A program made the translations under genes and the position numbers. Under the pieces are notes generated by a model. The model was not told the DNA's origin. It did not search any database and was given only the letters and a program-made list of their open reading frames with translations. DNA of 8,738 nt, taken from NCBI GenBank assembly GCA_003158505.1, contig PMJK01000117.1:1-8738 (forward strand), written 5' to 3'. This stretch comes from Holophagaceae bacterium (GTDB taxonomy: Bacteria; Acidobacteriota; Holophagae; Holophagales; Holophagaceae). Positions 6,539-8,738 of the stretch are shown piece by piece (the stretch's first letter is position 1; each line of letters opens with the position of its first letter).

Positions 6539-7162
6539 ATGCATCCTTCCCGGTTTGCCCCTGCCCTGGTCCTCCTGGTGATGTTGACCGCGTGCAGCTC
6601 TGAGGACCCGCGGCTTCCGGCCAATCTCTACGAAGAGGCCCGGAAGCTGAACCTCGAAGGTCGCAGCCTCGAGGCCCGGGCCATGATGAAACAACTGACA
6701 GAGCGCTACCCGGATTCGGAGGCGGCCCAACAAGCCAAGCGCGACCTCTACCTCATCGAGGCCTTCGTGAAGCGGGACGTGGAAGACCGTCAGAAGCTGG
6801 TGCGGTCAGCCATGAAGCGCATCACCGATGCCCTGATCCGATACAAAACCAAGAAGAGCGAATACCCCGTGTCCCTGAACGACCTGATGCCGGAGTACCT
6901 CGATCAGGTGCCCGAAACACCCTGGGGACACCCCTTCCTATACCGGCCCTATGTCTCTCGTCCCATCGAGGACTACCAAGTCAATCGCGGCCCGACGAAG
7001 CAGAAGCTCAACACGAAATTCGATGGCTACTACCTGGCCTGCCTGGGTACGGACCTCAGGCCCGGCGGCGAGGGGCTCGCGGCGGACATCCTCATCAAGG
7101 ACGGAGCCCCCTGGAATGAACCCGCCTTCCCGCCCCTGCCGCAGCCGCAACCCATACGCTGA
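6539..7162 (+). CDS. lipoprotein with TPR-like helices and a GspG pseudopilin-like C-terminal domain
   Basis: Encodes 207 residues from ATG 6539. An in-frame ATG at 6527 adds four residues; neither start has a clear ribosome site. The signal MHPSRFAPALVLLVMLTAC carries a good lipobox (LTAC, Cys19). Residues 29-80 are helical and resemble a TPR repeat (NLYEEARKLNLEGRSLEARA, then LTERYPDSEAAQQAKRDL). Residues 88-195 match the soluble core of type II secretion major pseudopilins: a helix ITDALIRYKTKKSEYP, YLDQVPETPWGHPFLYR (compare the KLPxDPWGNPYxYR motif of GspG), and YYLACLGTDLRPGGEGLAADI (compare SLGADGxPGGEGxxADI, part of the GspG calcium-binding loop). The pilin N-terminal prepilin helix is absent and is replaced by a lipid anchor and helices, so the protein should not polymerise as a normal pseudopilin. 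No secretion genes are adjacent. Its role is unknown. Confidence 0.85.
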   Translation: MHPSRFAPALVLLVMLTACSSEDPRLPANLYEEARKLNLEGRSLEARAMMKQLTERYPDSEAAQQAKRDLYLIEAFVKRDVEDRQKLVRSAMKRITDALIRYKTKKSEYPVSLNDLMPEYLDQVPETPWGHPFLYRPYVSRPIEDYQVNRGPTKQKLNTKFDGYYLACLGTDLRPGGEGLAADILIKDGAPWNEPAFPPLPQPQPIR

Positions 7163-7184
7163 GGTTCCAATCAGCCACGAGACA

Positions 7185-7207
7185 AGCTGCGCACTTCGTG
7201 CGCAGCT
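7185..7207. repeat. perfect 10-pair inverted repeat (hairpin)
   Basis: AGCTGCGCAC (7185-7194) and GTGCGCAGCT (7198-7207) pair perfectly around a three-base loop (TTC). It has no T-tail on the plus strand and stands three bases before the terminator hairpin, so it may add stability to the 3' end or be a REP-like element. Confidence 0.7.
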
Positions 7208-7210
7208 AAC

Positions 7211-7235
7211 AAAATGCGGCCGTTGGCCGCATTTT
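7211..7235. terminator. strong bidirectional intrinsic terminator
   Basis: AAAATGCGGCC (7211-7221) pairs perfectly with GGCCGCATTTT (7225-7235) around a GTT loop. It reads as a GC-rich stem with a T-run on both strands. It lies between the convergent lipoprotein gene (stop 7162) and tdh (stop 7261) and can end both transcripts. A further small hairpin, GTTGC (7242-7246) with GCAAC (7253-7257), sits just after the tdh stop on the minus strand. Confidence 0.85.
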
Positions 7236-7260
7236 GCCGTTGTTGCTGCAATGCAACGAA

Positions 7261-8292
7261 CTACCGTACTCCCCAGTCCAGAATCACCTTCCCGCTCTGC
7301 CCGCTCCGCATGGCATCGAAGCCCTTCTGAAAGTCGTCGATCCCGAAGCGGTGGGTGATCACGGGGGTGATGTCCAGGCCGCTCTGGATCATGGCGGCCA
7401 TCTTGTACCAGGTCTCGAACATCTCGCGGCCGTAGATGCCCTTCAGGATCAGGCCCTTGAAGATCACCTGGCTCCACTCCACGGCACAATCGTCGGGCAG
7501 GATGCCCAGCAGGGCCAGGCGGCCGCCATGGTGCATAGCCTCCAGCATGGATTCGAAGGCGTTGCGGTTGCCGCTCATTTCCAGCCCCACGTCGAAGCCC
7601 TCGGTCATGTTCAGGTCCTTCATTACCTCAGGCAGACTCTTCTTCATGGGGTTCACAGCCATGGTGGCGCCCATCTTCCGGGCCAGGTCGAGCCGATACT
7701 CGTTCACGTCGGTGATGACCACGTGGCGGGCACCCACATGCTTGGCAATGGCCACGGCCATGATGCCGATGGGTCCAGCGCCCGTGATCAGGACGTCCTC
7801 ACCCACCATGTCGAAACTGAGGGCCGTATGGGTGGCGTTGCCGTAGGGGTCGAAGATGGAGGCCGCTTCATCCGATACGTTGTCCGGCACCTTGAACACG
7901 TTGAAGGCCGGGAGGCTGAGATACTCCGCAAAGGAGCCCGGGCGGTTGACGCCCACGCCCACGGTGTTGCGGCAGAGGTGGCGCTTGCCCGCGCGGCAGT
8001 TCCGGCAGTGGCCGCAGGTGATGTGACCCTCGCCGCTGACGCGATGGCCCGGGTGGTAGCCCTCCACTTCATCGCCCACCTTTTCGATGATGCCGTAGTA
8101 CTCGTGGCCCACCACCATGGGCACGGGGATGGTCTTCTGGGCCCACTCGTCCCAGTTGTAGATATGGACGTCCGTGCCGCAGATGGCGCTCTTGTGGATC
8201 CGGATCAGCACATCGTTCGGCCCGATCTCGGGCATGGGCACCTCACCCATCCAGATGCCTTCTTCGCGCTTCGTCTTCAGCAAGGCTTTCAT
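7261..8292 (-). CDS. tdh: L-threonine 3-dehydrogenase
   Basis: Encodes 343 residues, close to the 341 of E. coli Tdh and similar over its whole length. It oxidises L-threonine with NAD+ to 2-amino-3-ketobutyrate, the first step of the route to glycine and acetyl-CoA, in the cytoplasm. It is a zinc medium-chain dehydrogenase. Catalytic-zinc residues are Cys38, His63 and Glu64 (in GHEYYG). Structural-zinc cysteines are 93, 96, 99 and 107 (CGHCRNC...LC). The Rossmann GAGPIG lies at 171-176, and Asp195 is placed to bind NAD+ ribose. IFDPYGNATHTALSFD, GREMFETWYKMAAMIQSGLD and ITHRFGIDDFQKGFDAMRSG are Tdh hallmarks. Start ATG 8292 has GGAGG five bases upstream; TTG 8304, four codons earlier, overlaps that site and is not used. 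The usual partner kbl (2-amino-3-ketobutyrate CoA ligase) is not adjacent. It is divergent from asnB. Confidence 0.97.
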   Translation of the reverse strand: MKALLKTKREEGIWMGEVPMPEIGPNDVLIRIHKSAICGTDVHIYNWDEWAQKTIPVPMVVGHEYYGIIEKVGDEVEGYHPGHRVSGEGHITCGHCRNCRAGKRHLCRNTVGVGVNRPGSFAEYLSLPAFNVFKVPDNVSDEAASIFDPYGNATHTALSFDMVGEDVLITGAGPIGIMAVAIAKHVGARHVVITDVNEYRLDLARKMGATMAVNPMKKSLPEVMKDLNMTEGFDVGLEMSGNRNAFESMLEAMHHGGRLALLGILPDDCAVEWSQVIFKGLILKGIYGREMFETWYKMAAMIQSGLDITPVITHRFGIDDFQKGFDAMRSGQSGKVILDWGVR

Positions 8293-8358
8293 GGGTGCCT
8301 CCAAGCCTTCCTATTTCACCACCCCCAGGAATAAAGGACCAAGCCAGCCGATAAGGGT

Positions 8359-8388
8359 TTGACGATTTGTGAACCAGGCCGATATGAT
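8359..8388 (+). promoter_or_regulatory. sigma-70-type promoter of the asnB leader
   Basis: TTGACG (8359-8364) and TATGAT (8383-8388) each differ from the consensus by one base and are 18 bases apart. The expected start is near 8395, about nine bases before the leader ATG at 8404 and about 160 bases before asnB. The region between tdh (start 8292) and this promoter also has to hold the minus-strand tdh promoter, which I could not identify. Confidence 0.7.
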
Positions 8389-8403
8389 TTGACCAGGTAC
8401 GAC

Positions 8404-8490
8404 ATGACCCCTCACTCCCTCCGAACCAATCCCAATCCTAATCCGCTCCCCCGTGCGAATCGCGCGTGGGCCGGTGAGGGTCTCTCCTAG
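8404..8490 (+). CDS. asparagine-rich leader peptide of asnB (28 residues)
   Basis: A short ORF from ATG 8404 to TAG 8488-8490. It encodes 28 residues with the core TNPNPNPLPRANRA: Asn at 9, 11, 13 and 19, and Pro at 3, 10, 12, 14 and 16. Four Asn in 28 residues, directly before an asparagine synthetase gene, is the mark of a leader peptide whose translation senses charged tRNA-Asn. All four Asn codons are AAT, while both Asn codons in the visible part of asnB are AAC. The ribosome site is modest (AGG at 8395-8397, six bases from ATG), and the predicted message begins only about nine bases before the ATG. The ORF lies in the gap between promoter and terminator hairpin, exactly as in trp or his leaders. 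The peptide itself probably has no function once made. It was found by reading the leader, being too short for usual gene calling. Confidence 0.8.
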   Translation: MTPHSLRTNPNPNPLPRANRAWAGEGLS

Positions 8491-8545
8491 ACATCTGATC
8501 CCCGGACCACCCCCGATTCGCGACAGCGGATCGGGGGTTCTTCTA
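8448..8545 (+). promoter_or_regulatory. ribosome-mediated transcription attenuator of asnB
   Basis: Three mutually exclusive pairings can be drawn. Pairing 1:2 joins CGTGCG (8452-8457) to CGCGCG (8461-8466), with CCC (8448-8450) to GGG (8468-8470) outside. Pairing 2:3, the antiterminator, joins 8455-8474 to 8502-8521 with 17 of 20 positions paired. Mismatches are at 8463/8513, 8465/8511 and 8470/8506. Pairing 3:4, the terminator, joins 8509-8521 to 8526-8538. A ribosome stalled with Asn codon 9, 11 or 13 (8428-8442) in its A site would cover to roughly 8454, just short of strand 2, so that 2:3 forms and asnB is read. A ribosome reaching the stop at 8488 covers strand 2, so that 3:4 forms and transcription ends. 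With no translation, 1:2 then 3:4 form. The pairings are seen in the sequence; the mechanism is inferred by analogy with trp. Confidence 0.78.
8509..8545 (+). terminator. intrinsic terminator hairpin upstream of asnB
   Basis: Strands 8509-8521 and 8526-8538 form 13 uninterrupted pairs, one of them T/G (8518/8529), with a GACA loop. The base of the stem is A plus five C against five G plus T. The stem runs into TTCTTCT (8538-8544). It ends ten bases before the asnB ribosome site GGAG (8548-8551), so it must be conditional for asnB to be expressed from the promoter at 8359. Confidence 0.82.
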
Positions 8546-8556
8546 TTGGAGTACTC

Positions 8557-8738
8557 ATGTGCGGCATCCTCAGCATCCTCAACATTGACCCGGCGCGGTC
8601 GAACGCGACTGAACTCCGCCGCCTGGCCCTGGCCATGGCCCGGAAGATCCGGCACCGGGGGCCGGACTGGAGCGGCATCTACAGCGATGACCACGCCATT
8701 CTGGTCCACGAGCGCCTCTCCATCGTGGACGTGGAGCA
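8557..8738 (+). CDS. asnB: asparagine synthetase B (glutamine-hydrolysing), N-terminal part only
   Basis: Only 60 codons are present before the right edge. They match the start of the class-II glutaminase domain of AsnB: MCGILS with Cys2, the nucleophile exposed after Met removal, then RHRGPDWSGIYSDDHAIL and HERLSIVDV, which line the glutamine site. The full enzyme makes asparagine from aspartate, glutamine and ATP in the cytoplasm. The RHRGPDWSGIY signature is closer to E. coli-type AsnB than to other amidotransferases such as GlmS or PurF. ATG 8557 has GGAG five bases upstream. Expression is probably set by the leader peptide and attenuator just before it. The synthetase domain cannot be checked here. 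Confidence 0.93.
   Translation, partial: MCGILSILNIDPARSNATELRRLALAMARKIRHRGPDWSGIYSDDHAILVHERLSIVDVE

Noticed and set aside
7234..8334. Open frame of 366 codons on the plus strand, rich in His and Val
   Set aside because: It is the antisense shadow of tdh, which is certain from its catalytic residues and full-length similarity.
8395..8556. T-box riboswitch upstream of asnB
   Set aside because: No AGGGTGGNACCGCG T-box sequence or long specifier stem is present, and the leader is too short. The leader-peptide model explains the sequence better.
8311..8709. 132-codon minus-strand frame opposite the asnB leader
   Set aside because: It runs antisense across the promoter, attenuator and the start of asnB and shows no protein family features.

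Overview
The window is GC-rich DNA from a Gram-negative-type bacterium: it encodes a YajQ protein, lipoboxes, secreted proteins and a predicted outer-membrane beta-barrel. Base composition and gene mix would suit an Acidobacteriota of the Geothrix/Holophaga kind, but that placement is an impression and not a demonstrated assignment. No transposase, integrase, phage module, tRNA, rRNA or CRISPR array is visible.

Layout. (1) Positions 1-1817, minus strand: a two-gene surface unit, a lipoprotein with an Ig-like domain followed by a secreted collagen-like Gly-X-Y protein that runs off the left edge. (2) 1818-2410: a 593-base intergenic region, AT-rich at its right end, between divergent genes. 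(3) 2411-2872, plus strand: a small membrane-anchored or lipoprotein-like protein, closed by a hairpin between convergent genes. (4) 2923-6473, minus strand: five tightly packed genes, transcribed in the order rhodanese, Nudix hydrolase, unknown secreted beta-rich protein, YajQ, polyprenyl diphosphate synthase. Junctions are a 4-base overlap, 1 base, 54 bases and 5 bases. (5) 6539-7162, plus strand: a lipoprotein that joins a helical TPR-like region to a GspG-pseudopilin-like C-terminal domain. It is followed by two perfect hairpins, one a strong bidirectional terminator. (6) 7261-8292, minus strand: L-threonine 3-dehydrogenase. (7) 8359-8738, plus strand: promoter, leader peptide, attenuator and the start of asparagine synthetase B, cut by the right edge.

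The most interesting element is the asnB leader. A good sigma-70-type promoter (TTGACG, 18 bases, TATGAT) is followed about 15 bases later by a 28-codon ORF rich in Asn, with a T-N-P-N-P-N-P run and a fourth Asn codon. After it comes a 13-pair terminator hairpin with a T-rich tail, 12 bases before the asnB Shine-Dalgarno. The 5' arm of this terminator can instead pair, 17 of 20 positions, with a segment that begins just downstream of the clustered Asn codons, and that segment can also form a third, upstream hairpin. This is the architecture of ribosome-mediated (trp-type) attenuation, here apparently sensing asparaginyl-tRNA to control asparagine synthesis. I do not recall an Asn leader peptide among the classical trp, his, leu, ilv, thr and phe attenuators.

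The other genes form ordinary housekeeping and envelope functions: quinone side-chain or prenyl-carrier synthesis, nucleotide-sugar clean-up, threonine catabolism and surface proteins.
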